Under the pieces are notes generated by a model, which saw only the letters and a list, made by a program, of their open reading frames with translations, made no database searches and had not been told where the DNA came from. Below, piece by piece: positions 53,743 through 61,724 of a stretch of 64,000 nt of DNA. A program made the translations under genes and the position numbers. The stretch is taken from contig NZ_JACEHH010000011.1 in the NCBI RefSeq assembly GCF_014154935.1, forward strand, positions 124,001 to 188,000. The letters run 5' to 3'. Origin of the DNA: Stieleria mannarensis. Its GTDB lineage: Bacteria > Planctomycetota > Planctomycetia > Pirellulales > Pirellulaceae. Position 1 is the stretch's first letter, and every line of letters begins with the position of its first letter.

Positions 53743-55266
53743 ATGACAGCCCTTCAACCACGCGACGAGCACAACCGGCAGCTAGAAGCAAACGTTCATC
53801 CGCCGACGTGGAAAAACCCGACAGCCGGGTCGCCGTACCATTTGGTCGTGATCGGCGCGGGAACGGCCGGTCTGGTCACCGCTGCGGGCGCGGCCGGGTT
53901 AGGCGCTCGGGTGGCGCTGATCGAACGCGATCTGATGGGCGGCGATTGTCTGAACGTCGGCTGCGTGCCTTCCAAGGGCGTGATCAGTTCGGCGCGGATC
54001 GCGGCAACGGTCAGGCGGGCGGCTGAGTTCAGTGTCGACGTCCCTGATGGGGTCGAGGTGGATTTTGCCGGCGTGATGCAGCGGATGCGTCGGCTGCGGG
54101 CTGGGATCAGCCGTAATGATTCGGCCGGCCGCTTTCGCGAGCTTGGCGTCGACGTGTATTTCGGCCAGGCCAGCTTCGTCGACGCTGAAACCATCGATGT
54201 CGCTGGGGAGAAACTGAAGTACAAACGGGCGGTGATCGCGACCGGGGCACGCGCCGCGGCCCCGCCCATCACAGGGCTGGACGGAATCGACTACCTGACC
54301 AACGAGACCGTCTTCTCGTTGACGGAACTTCCGAAGCGATTGGGAATCATCGGCGCCGGGCCGATCGGATGCGAACTCGCGCAGTCGTTCGCCCAGCTCG
54401 GTTCGGAAGTATTTTTGGTCGAGTCGGAACATGGGATCTTGGCCAAGGAAGATCGTGACGCCGCCGAGATCGTTCAACAAGCGCTCCTTCGCGACGGCGT
54501 CCGGCTATTGTGCTGCGGTCGCGAGCTACAGGTTCGACGGGATAATCCGATTCGGCTGACGGTCCAGTCACACGACAAACACTACGACGAGCCGATCGAT
54601 CAATTGTTGCTCGCGGTCGGTCGCGCGCCGAACGTCGAGGATTTAAACCTGGAAACGGTCGGTGTCGACTTCGATCGCAAGGGCGTCCGCGTGAACGATT
54701 ACCTGCAAACGACCAACCCGCGGATCTTTGCCGCCGGGGACGTTTGTTCGAAATACCAATTCACGCATGCGGCCGACTTCATGGCTCGGATCGTGATTCA
54801 AAACGCGCTGTTTGCCGTCGGACCGTTGGGCAGAAAAAAGGCCAGCGATTTGACGATCCCTTGGGCGACGTACACCACGCCCGAGGTCGCCCATGTCGGG
54901 GTGCACGAGCACGACGCCGAACAAGCGGGGATCGAGATCGATACCTACGTCCAACCCTTTGGCGACGTCGACCGCGCGATTTTGGAAGGCGAAGACGAGG
55001 GGTTTGTGAAGGTCCACACCAAGCGAGGGACCGACAAAATCGTCGGGGCAACGATCGTTGCAAAAAACGCCGGCGACATGATTTCCGAAATCACCTTGGC
55101 GATGGTCCACCGCGTGGGGCTGGGCAAGATCGCCGGCACGATTCATCCCTACCCGACCCAGGCGGAAGCGATCCGCAAGCTGGGGGATCAATACAACCGG
55201 ACGCGGTTGACGTCGACCAGCAAGGCGGTATTGGGGTGGTTGCGTCGTTTGAACGTGGGCCCGTAG
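53743..55266 (+). CDS. FAD-dependent pyridine nucleotide-disulfide oxidoreductase, mercuric reductase-like
   Basis: A 507-residue flavoprotein. After about 30 extra residues comes the FAD-binding motif VVIGAGTAGLVTAAGAAGLGA, the redox-active pair GGDCLNVGCVPSKG (Cys69, Cys74), the NAD(P)-binding motif LGIIGAGPIGCELAQSFAQLGSE and the second FAD motif IFAAGDVCS. The C-terminal dimerisation domain contains IHPYPTQAE (His468 to Glu475). Lipoamide dehydrogenase has HAHPT here, and Tyr replaces its catalytic histidine; the C-terminal Cys-Cys of true MerA and its N-terminal metal-binding domain are also missing. It is therefore neither enzyme in the strict sense. The substrate is unknown, probably a small disulfide or quinone. 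Confidence 0.9.
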   Translation: MTALQPRDEHNRQLEANVHPPTWKNPTAGSPYHLVVIGAGTAGLVTAAGAAGLGARVALIERDLMGGDCLNVGCVPSKGVISSARIAATVRRAAEFSVDVPDGVEVDFAGVMQRMRRLRAGISRNDSAGRFRELGVDVYFGQASFVDAETIDVAGEKLKYKRAVIATGARAAAPPITGLDGIDYLTNETVFSLTELPKRLGIIGAGPIGCELAQSFAQLGSEVFLVESEHGILAKEDRDAAEIVQQALLRDGVRLLCCGRELQVRRDNPIRLTVQSHDKHYDEPIDQLLLAVGRAPNVEDLNLETVGVDFDRKGVRVNDYLQTTNPRIFAAGDVCSKYQFTHAADFMARIVIQNALFAVGPLGRKKASDLTIPWATYTTPEVAHVGVHEHDAEQAGIEIDTYVQPFGDVDRAILEGEDEGFVKVHTKRGTDKIVGATIVAKNAGDMISEITLAMVHRVGLGKIAGTIHPYPTQAEAIRKLGDQYNRTRLTSTSKAVLGWLRRLNVGP

Positions 55267-55286
55267 TGGAAGCCGCAATCGCAGTC

Positions 55287-56225
55287 TTAACCGTAGCGAC
55301 CTTCGCCAGAAGGCGGATCCCCCTTCACCCCACGCGCGAGCGTCGCTGCGCAAGAGTCGCCGTCCAGCGACGCCCGCTTGCGTGCGATGACGCGATGGAA
55401 ATGCAATTCGACTTCGCGATCGACGACCCGCCGGACGCCTTCGGCCAGACACGCCGGTTCGTTTTCTTTTTCGCCGCGGGCGATGATCGTTTCCAGACTG
55501 GTTCCGGGATCGACGCTAAAGGTGCGTTGGTTGATCGTCTGGTTGCCGGCATCGAGTTCGGGAATGATGAAATGGCAGGTCGCGCCATAGGTCAACATGC
55601 GGGCTCCGAAGGCATCGTGGTAAGGACGAAACCCGGGAAAGCCTGGCAACAATCCGTGGTGCAGGTTAATGATCCGTCCGCCGGCAAATTGCCAACAGGT
55701 GCTCGGGGGCAGCACGCGCATGTAGCGGGCCAGAACCACATAGTCGACATCGTATTGGTCCAACAGCCGCACCATTTCGGCATCATCGGCCTTGCCCGAG
55801 TCGTCACCGATGCGGTGGTAGGGCACGTCGAACTCCTCGGCCAGTGAGGCCAGTTTTTTGCGGTTGGACAGGACGACGGAGGCTTCGGCCGCGATCCGCC
55901 CGTCCCGGATCGACTCCAAAATCGCCCGCGGGGTATGTTCGACATAGGTGCAACAGATCGCCAACCGCGGCGTTTTTCGGTGGTCGGGGCTCCAAACCCG
56001 GATGGCCAACCCGGTGTGCTCGCCGATTTGCACCATCGCCGACTGCAGCGTCTGGAAATGGTCCTGATCGATCGAAATCCGACACAACATCGCGAACAAC
56101 TGTTCTTCGTCGTGGTCATACATTTGGATTTCGGTGATCCGCGCCCCCTGACCGGTGACGTAGTGAATGATCGGATCGGCCAGACCGACATTGTCAGGCC
56201 CGAGTGCAGTGATGACGACTTCCAT
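55287..56225 (-). CDS. purU: Formyltetrahydrofolate deformylase
   Basis: A 312-residue enzyme releasing formate and tetrahydrofolate from 10-formyl-THF. Its N-terminal ACT domain is MEVVITALGPDNVGLADPIIHYVTGQGARITEI. The formyltransferase domain has the catalytic Asn (VVLSNRKKL), His (INLHHGLLPGFPG) and Asp (IPELDAGNQTI) of the PurU/PurN fold. The ATG at 56225 is chosen because AGAGGA lies 9 nt upstream; a longer frame to 56279 adds 18 residues not seen in the family. At the other end the protein runs about 30 residues past the usual end, and the last ten residues (DPPSGEGRYG) are encoded by an intergenic palindromic repeat that has been read into. Confidence 0.93.
   Translation of the reverse strand: MEVVITALGPDNVGLADPIIHYVTGQGARITEIQMYDHDEEQLFAMLCRISIDQDHFQTLQSAMVQIGEHTGLAIRVWSPDHRKTPRLAICCTYVEHTPRAILESIRDGRIAAEASVVLSNRKKLASLAEEFDVPYHRIGDDSGKADDAEMVRLLDQYDVDYVVLARYMRVLPPSTCWQFAGGRIINLHHGLLPGFPGFRPYHDAFGARMLTYGATCHFIIPELDAGNQTINQRTFSVDPGTSLETIIARGEKENEPACLAEGVRRVVDREVELHFHRVIARKRASLDGDSCAATLARGVKGDPPSGEGRYG
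55292..55316. repeat. Palindromic CTTCGCCAGAAGG element overlapping the purU 3' end
   Basis: The sequence CGTAGCGACCTTCGCCAGAAGGCGG belongs to the same element as 58225-58251 read in reverse. It lies inside the last codons of purU. Confidence 0.85.
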
Positions 56226-56234
56226 TAAACTGTT

Positions 56235-56240
56235 TCCTCT
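56235..56240 (-). promoter_or_regulatory. Ribosome-binding site deciding the purU start
   Basis: AGAGGA on the minus strand, 9 nt upstream of the ATG at 56225. Confidence 0.65.
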
Positions 56241-56311
56241 GATATCCAGATTGTCGCTCGAATTCGACTTTTGTTCCATCCCCAGTTACGCTCCCTGCCC
56301 GACCGGACGCC

Positions 56312-56797
56312 GTGAACGCACTCCCCCCCAACGATGCCGCTGCGAATCCGATTCGCCTGAAACGCGATCAAGTGCCCAAGGGCGACAATTTGTGCGATCA
56401 TTGCACCGCCAAGTGCTGTCACTACTTTGCCCTGCCGATCGATGAACCGGCAAATCGCAAGGATTTTGACTATATCCGCTGGTACTTGCTGCACGACAGG
56501 GCGACCGTCTTTGTGGAAGACCACAGTTGGTATTTGCTGGTGCACACCACGTGCAAGCACCTCCGCGACGATCACCGCTGTGGCATCTACGAAACCCGGC
56601 CCCAGATTTGTCGCGATTACACGACCGACGATTGCGAGTTCGACGACGACTGGTGCTACGAACAGTACTTTGAGACCCCCGAGCAGATCGACGAATATGC
56701 CGACGCGCTGTACGGGCCCCAATTCCCAACCCCCGACCTGGCCCCGAAAGATTCGCTGCGCAGCCGACGTCCCAGCGGTTTGCCGGTGGTGAACTAG
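56312..56797 (+). CDS. YkgJ family cysteine-cluster protein
   Basis: A 161-residue cytoplasmic protein with a GTG start. The cysteine pattern is that of the YkgJ/UPF0153 family, thought to bind zinc or an iron-sulfur cluster: CDHCTAKCC near residue 28, then C(KHLRDDHR)C, TRPQICRDY and DDC. The C-terminal third (YEQYFETPEQIDEYADALYG) is acidic and helical. Function is unknown for the family. It lies 27 bp before hisS on the same strand and is divergent from purU (86 bp apart), so it may share a promoter region with purU and a transcript with hisS. Confidence 0.88.
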   Translation: MNALPPNDAAANPIRLKRDQVPKGDNLCDHCTAKCCHYFALPIDEPANRKDFDYIRWYLLHDRATVFVEDHSWYLLVHTTCKHLRDDHRCGIYETRPQICRDYTTDDCEFDDDWCYEQYFETPEQIDEYADALYGPQFPTPDLAPKDSLRSRRPSGLPVVN

Positions 56798-56823
56798 CCG
56801 TCCAACAACCTCCCCCCCACCCG

Positions 56824-58170
56824 ATGTCATTGATTAAACCACGAACGCTGAACGGATTTCGCGACTACCTGCCTGCGGTGATGATCCCGCGAGAACGATT
56901 GATGGAGACCGCCCGCGGAGTGTTTCGCTCCTACGGTTTTGCCCCGATCGACACCCCGACGCTGGAGTACCTGGAGATCCTGACGGGCAAGGGCAGCGAC
57001 GAAACCGATCGCCAAATCTATCGCTTTGAAGACAACGGCGGCCGCGCCGTCGGTATGCGTTTCGACCTGACCGTTCCCCTGGCTCGCTTTGCCGCACAGC
57101 ACATCAGCCAGCTCGGCACGCCATTCAAGCGCTATCACATCGCTCCGGTATGGCGCGGCGAGCGACCCCAGGCGGGACGCTACCGCGAATTCGTGCAATG
57201 CGACTTCGACACGATCGGAACCAAGAACGTGATGGCCGACATCGAGACGGTCGCGGTGATCAACCGGTTGCTCAACTCGATCGGATTCGACGCCTTTACG
57301 ATCAGCGTGAACAACCGCGCCGTGCTGACGGAGTTGTTGCGTCATTTGGATCTGGCCGATCAATCCGTCGCCGTGCTTCGTTGCCTGGACAAGCTGGGAA
57401 AGATCGGACGGGAAAAAGTCGCCCAGGAGATGTGCGAGGCTGCGGACGTCTCGGCCACACAAGCCGACAAGGTGTTGCAGTTGGCCGAGCTTGACGGAGA
57501 GCCCGAATCGATTTTCGAGGCCCTGCCGCAGATCACCGGGGGCAGCGAACAAGCACTGGCGGCGATCGAACGTTTGCAAGACGTGTTCACCGGGGCGCTC
57601 GCCGCCGGCGTGCCCCGCCGACGGATCAAGATCGACGTCTCGATCGCCCGCGGCTTGGACTACTACACCGGAGTGATCTTCGAAACCACGCTCGACGACC
57701 TGCCTTCGATCGGCAGCGTTTGCAGCGGCGGTCGCTACGACAACCTGGCCGGGCTGTACACCAAACAGGAACTGCCCGGGATCGGCGCCTCGCTGGGGCT
57801 GGATCGACTGCTGGCGGCGATGGAATCGCTCGGGCTGTTGCCCGACTCGGCGACACCGGCCCCGGTTCTGATCGCCTACTTCGACGCCGATCACCGAGAC
57901 GATTACTTGAAACTGTCGGCGCGATTGCGTGATGCCGGGATCGCCAACGAGCTGTACCCGGATGCCAAAAAACTGGGTGTCCAATTGAAATACGCCGATT
58001 CCCATGGTTTCCGGGTCGCTCTAATCGCCGGGGGCAGCGAATGGGGGGCGGGGACCGTACAAGTCAAAACGCTGGCAACGAAGGAATCGGTCGAGATCAC
58101 CTATTCGCACGACCAGCCCGGTGAACTGACGGACTCTCTGAATCGAATCCTTGCGGGCGAGTTACAATAA
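56824..58170 (+). CDS. hisS: Histidyl-tRNA synthetase
   Basis: A 448-residue class II aminoacyl-tRNA synthetase that charges tRNA-His with histidine. Motifs in order: N-terminal PRTLNGFRDYLP, class II motif 2 region (FKRYHIAPVWRGERPQAGRYREFVQCDFDTIG), the histidine-binding ARGLDYYTGVIFE, GGRYDNLAG, and motif 3 GIGASLGLDRL. The C-terminal anticodon-binding domain follows (APVLIAYFDADHRDDYLKLSARLRDAGI ... ELYPDAKKLGVQLKYAD). Length and all motifs are normal. The start at 56824 is the only reasonable one; no strong ribosome-binding site precedes it, consistent with coupling to the short gene upstream. Confidence 0.97.
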   Translation: MSLIKPRTLNGFRDYLPAVMIPRERLMETARGVFRSYGFAPIDTPTLEYLEILTGKGSDETDRQIYRFEDNGGRAVGMRFDLTVPLARFAAQHISQLGTPFKRYHIAPVWRGERPQAGRYREFVQCDFDTIGTKNVMADIETVAVINRLLNSIGFDAFTISVNNRAVLTELLRHLDLADQSVAVLRCLDKLGKIGREKVAQEMCEAADVSATQADKVLQLAELDGEPESIFEALPQITGGSEQALAAIERLQDVFTGALAAGVPRRRIKIDVSIARGLDYYTGVIFETTLDDLPSIGSVCSGGRYDNLAGLYTKQELPGIGASLGLDRLLAAMESLGLLPDSATPAPVLIAYFDADHRDDYLKLSARLRDAGIANELYPDAKKLGVQLKYADSHGFRVALIAGGSEWGAGTVQVKTLATKESVEITYSHDQPGELTDSLNRILAGELQ

Positions 58171-58180
58171 AGCGTTGTAA

Positions 58181-58251
58181 GGCGTAGCTACGCTCGCCAG
58201 AGCGTGGAGAGTCATGCGGGAGCCCCACCTTCTGGCGAAGGTAGCCACGCC
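58181..58251. repeat. Palindromic intergenic repeat (27-bp arms)
   Basis: Arms 58181-58207 and 58225-58251 pair at 22 of 27 positions around a 17-nt loop. Each arm holds its own small palindrome (GCTCGCCAGAGC, CCTTCTGGCGAAGG). The right arm is the element also present at 55292-55316. It sits between hisS and the next gene and could form a strong RNA hairpin. Confidence 0.9.
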
Positions 58252-58278
58252 ACTCCACTTCTCCATCCACAAGGTACC

Positions 58279-61200
58279 ATGTCCACCGTCGCACCACCCG
58301 TCTCGCCGTCGCAACGCACCGGTGAACCTGCGCGACGCTCCGCCGCCGAACAGTTGATCGAACAGCGGATCGAAGAGGCGCGTCGGGCGCTGTGGTGGAG
58401 CGAACTGACGCGCACGTGTCTGATGGTCGTCATCGGTTCCATGCTGGCCCTGCTGGCGTGGCTGGTGATGGACCACTGGTTCTATTCCCCTGGCAGGCTG
58501 GTTCGTTCGATCAGCTTCGTGTCCCTGGTCGCCGTTGCAGGTTGGTTTCTGATCCGCCGCGCCTGGCCCGTGATGACGTCTCGCGTCACTCGCGAATACG
58601 CGGCATGGGCGTTGGAACAAGATCATCCCGACTATCGACAGCAATTGACCAGCTATGTCACGTTGCGCGATGACCAAGGGCGGCGCGGCATTCGCGCCCG
58701 CGTCGTCAGGGTGATCGGCTCGCGTGCCGCATCGCTGTTGAAATCCCACGACATGTTGCCGCGCGAGGCGACCGGGACGTTCAAGTGGTGGATCGCCGCG
58801 GCGGCGGTGTTCGCGATGCTGGCCGCCTACTGTGTCGCGTCGCCCAAAAGCTCGCTCGCATCGGTCAAACGATTGGCAGCTCCGCTCGCGTCGATCGATC
58901 CGGCGCGGCGGGTCAAGATTCGCGACGTCCGTCCCGGCGATGCCGAAGCGATGGCCGGCCGCGAGCTAGAGATCTCGGCCGCCGTCGACGGACTCCGCAA
59001 CGGCGACGCGGTCATGTGTCGCTGGTCGGGAAGCGGACCGATGCAAGAAACGGAATTGGTGTTCGACCCCAGCTCGAATCGTTTTACCGGAACGCTGCGG
59101 TTGGATCATGCCGCTTCGGGGATCGTTCGCTACACCGTCACCGCCGGTGATGCGGTTGCCGGCCCCTTCGAATTGTCGGTCGAAAATGTGCCGGTCGTTG
59201 CCGTGGAAAGTGTTCGCTATCAGCCGCCCGAGTACACCCAGCGAAAACCGCGCACCACGTCCAGCCCGGCGATCACCGCGATCGATGGGACCAAGATCCG
59301 CATCACGGCGAAAACAAACCGTCCGATCGCCCGAGCCGAATTGCAATTCAACCCGAAACCACTCGGGGACACCGTCCGCGCAACCGCCGGTCGCACGCCG
59401 ATCGCGATCGGCGATGACGGGGTGACGTTGACCGCCGACGTGACGCTGCGCTGTGCCCGCGGAAAAACGGCGAGTGTTGAATTGGAAAGTTACCGGATTC
59501 GTGTTTGGGACTCGAACGACCAGTCCAACCCCGATCCAATCATTTATCCGATCAAGGTCATCGCGGATCTACCACCCGAAGTCGCGATCGTTGTTCCCAA
59601 GAAGTCCCCGATCGAAATCCCCGTCGGTGCGCAACAGATCATCGAAGTCCACGCGATGGACGCCGACTTTGAATTGGAACGCGTGACGCTGCGGATCGAG
59701 CGTGGGATCGACACGCTAGAAGACCCGGTCATTTGGGTGAAACCCGAAGACGGCGGCGGCAAGGGCAACCAAGTCATGGAGTATCGGTTCCGTCCGCTGG
59801 AACATCTTTTGCGCGCCGGCGATGTCGTCCGAATCTCGGCAACCGCGATCGACAATCGCATCATCCCCGGCGATCAGAGCGTCCAACCAAATCAGACCAC
59901 CACCGATCCGATCGAAATTCGCATCGTCGAAGACGCCGAACCATTGCCCGAAGACCCCACGGGCAATGACGGACTGTCACGTCCCGATGATCGACCGGCC
60001 AGTGATGCCGACCAGTCCCAGCAGGGTGACGGCCAGCAAAATTCCGGTGGCCAGGGTGGCCAGGGGCAAAGTTCGAGTGGTCAGGGGGAAACCGGACAGG
60101 GTGATCCGAACCAGCAGAACGGCGGTGGCCAAGAAGCAGAGGAACAAGAAGCAGAGCAAGGCGATCAGGGTGGAAGTTCACCGCAATCGTCTAACGGGGA
60201 AAACACCGCGGACGACTCGCAGGGCCAATCGGGGTCGAGCGGCCAATCCCAGCCCGGCAGTGAATCCCAGCCCGGCAGTGAATCCGCGTCCGGTGACCAA
60301 GGTGGTGATCCATCAGCCGACCCTCCATCCGGTCCAAACGAGAATGGCAGCAACCCGGCCGGCTCGGATCCGTCCGACGCGACACAGACCGACGCACAGA
60401 AATCGCCGCAGGGTCAAGGGGCAGAAAACTCGGCCGATCCCGCGAGCAGTGATCCTAGCGGGGATCCCAGCGGGGATCCCAGCGGGGATCCCCCAAACGG
60501 CGATCAAGGCAGCGGAACATCGAAACCAGACGGCTCCCAACACCAAGGCGACGGCAGCTCCGATCCGCCGCGTGACGAAAGCGGTGGATCCGGCGGCAGC
60601 GGTGAGTCCGGCAACGAAGGCGGGCCGTCTGGATCCGACGCGTCACAACCCGACGGTGGCGAGCCGTCTCACGCGCCACCGGAACACGACGGGCAAGCGT
60701 TTGAACGGATCAAAGATTACATCGAGAAACAAAAACAGAATCAAAACCGATCCGGAGAGCAGTCGCCGGCCGACAAGTCCGACCGCTCAAAGCAGGACGG
60801 CGGCGATTCACAGTCCGGTGATTCACAGTCCGGTGACGGCGCAGACAGTCCTTCGAAAAACGAACAAACCGACGCGAGCGAAAACGCGGACGGCCAAACG
60901 GTGGACCAAGGCTCGGGTGAATCGCAGTCGGCGCGAGGCGAGTCGCCTGGTAATCGCCCCGATGATAGACAACAAGGCACGGAAAGTGGCGACGCGGCTC
61001 AACCGGACTCTCAGAGCGGCGAGCAGGGATCTGGCGAGCAGGGATCTGGCGAGCAGGGATCTGGCGAGCAGGGATCTGGCGAGCAGCAAACGGGTGACGG
61101 GCAAGGGAGTGAATCCCAAGCGGAAGAATCACAAGGGCAGCCGGGCGAGCAGAATGGCGACGAGTCTGGTGGCGATCGCAGTTCGGACAACCGCCCTGAT

Positions 61201-61701
61201 CCGACCGGCCAATCGAATTCACCTCAATCGGCCAATCGGCCGACGGGTCCCTCCGAATCACCCAGCCAGTCCTCGGGTAGCCAAGGTACCGGAACCGGCA
61301 CCTCGGACGACGACGCGGACGCCGCCAATGAAACGCCGCCCGAGCCTGATCTGGAGTACGCGAAGAAGGCGACCGACATGGTGCTGGACTACCTGGATGA
61401 AACACGCGACCAGGTGGACGAAGACCTGCTCAAGGAACTGGACTGGACCGAGCAGGACCTGCAACGATTTCGCGAGCGATGGGAAAAGGTGCGTCAGTTG
61501 GATCAACCGACGCAACAAAGCGAGTCGACCGACGAGCTTCAAGATGCCCTCCGCAGCCTCGGGTTGCAGCAACGTCGGGGGCCAAGCCAATCGGCGCGAG
61601 AATCGGCCGACTCGATACGAAATTTGCGGGATTCGGGGAACCGCCGCAAAGCCCCGCCGGCAATTCGCGACGCCTTCGATGCCTTCCGGCGCCGCAGATA
61701 G
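58279..61701 (+). CDS. Membrane protein with long disordered Gly/Ser/Gln/Asp region
   Basis: An 1140-residue protein. I take the ATG at 58279 (MSTVAPPVSPSQRT); an upstream in-frame ATG at 58204 would add residues translated from a palindromic repeat. Three membrane helices lie in the first 195 residues (CLMVVIGSMLALLAWLVMDHW; ISFVSLVAVAGWFLI; WWIAAAAVFAMLAAYCV). A beta-rich extracytoplasmic region to about residue 565 follows, recalling DUF4175-like proteins. Residues about 570-1030 are low complexity, rich in Gly, Ser, Gln, Asp, Glu, Pro and Asn, with several exact tandem repeats. The end is helical (LEYAKKATDMVLDYLDETRDQVDEDLLKELDW). Related planctomycete proteins sit in MoxR/DUF58-type gene clusters; none are seen here. 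Function unknown. Confidence 0.85.
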   Translation: MSTVAPPVSPSQRTGEPARRSAAEQLIEQRIEEARRALWWSELTRTCLMVVIGSMLALLAWLVMDHWFYSPGRLVRSISFVSLVAVAGWFLIRRAWPVMTSRVTREYAAWALEQDHPDYRQQLTSYVTLRDDQGRRGIRARVVRVIGSRAASLLKSHDMLPREATGTFKWWIAAAAVFAMLAAYCVASPKSSLASVKRLAAPLASIDPARRVKIRDVRPGDAEAMAGRELEISAAVDGLRNGDAVMCRWSGSGPMQETELVFDPSSNRFTGTLRLDHAASGIVRYTVTAGDAVAGPFELSVENVPVVAVESVRYQPPEYTQRKPRTTSSPAITAIDGTKIRITAKTNRPIARAELQFNPKPLGDTVRATAGRTPIAIGDDGVTLTADVTLRCARGKTASVELESYRIRVWDSNDQSNPDPIIYPIKVIADLPPEVAIVVPKKSPIEIPVGAQQIIEVHAMDADFELERVTLRIERGIDTLEDPVIWVKPEDGGGKGNQVMEYRFRPLEHLLRAGDVVRISATAIDNRIIPGDQSVQPNQTTTDPIEIRIVEDAEPLPEDPTGNDGLSRPDDRPASDADQSQQGDGQQNSGGQGGQGQSSSGQGETGQGDPNQQNGGGQEAEEQEAEQGDQGGSSPQSSNGENTADDSQGQSGSSGQSQPGSESQPGSESASGDQGGDPSADPPSGPNENGSNPAGSDPSDATQTDAQKSPQGQGAENSADPASSDPSGDPSGDPSGDPPNGDQGSGTSKPDGSQHQGDGSSDPPRDESGGSGGSGESGNEGGPSGSDASQPDGGEPSHAPPEHDGQAFERIKDYIEKQKQNQNRSGEQSPADKSDRSKQDGGDSQSGDSQSGDGADSPSKNEQTDASENADGQTVDQGSGESQSARGESPGNRPDDRQQGTESGDAAQPDSQSGEQGSGEQGSGEQGSGEQGSGEQQTGDGQGSESQAEESQGQPGEQNGDESGGDRSSDNRPDPTGQSNSPQSANRPTGPSESPSQSSGSQGTGTGTSDDDADAANETPPEPDLEYAKKATDMVLDYLDETRDQVDEDLLKELDWTEQDLQRFRERWEKVRQLDQPTQQSESTDELQDALRSLGLQQRRGPSQSARESADSIRNLRDSGNRRKAPPAIRDAFDAFRRRR
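60457..60492 (+). repeat. 12-bp tandem repeat encoding SGDP
   Basis: Three exact copies of AGCGGGGATCCC in the disordered region; a diverged copy precedes them. Confidence 0.9.
61021..61080 (+). repeat. 15-bp tandem repeat encoding EQGSG
   Basis: Four exact copies of GAGCAGGGATCTGGC followed by a partial fifth. Identity at every base points to slippage or recent expansion. Confidence 0.92.
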
Positions 61702-61724
61702 CCGGCCACAGATCAGTTTTGGTC

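Noticed and set aside
56827-58005. 392-codon minus-strand frame antisense to hisS
   Set aside because: Mirrors the hisS coding frame; no recognisable domain or ribosome-binding site.
58204-58278. Earlier ATG for the disordered membrane protein
   Set aside because: The added 25 residues come from the palindromic repeat and precede the natural N-terminus.
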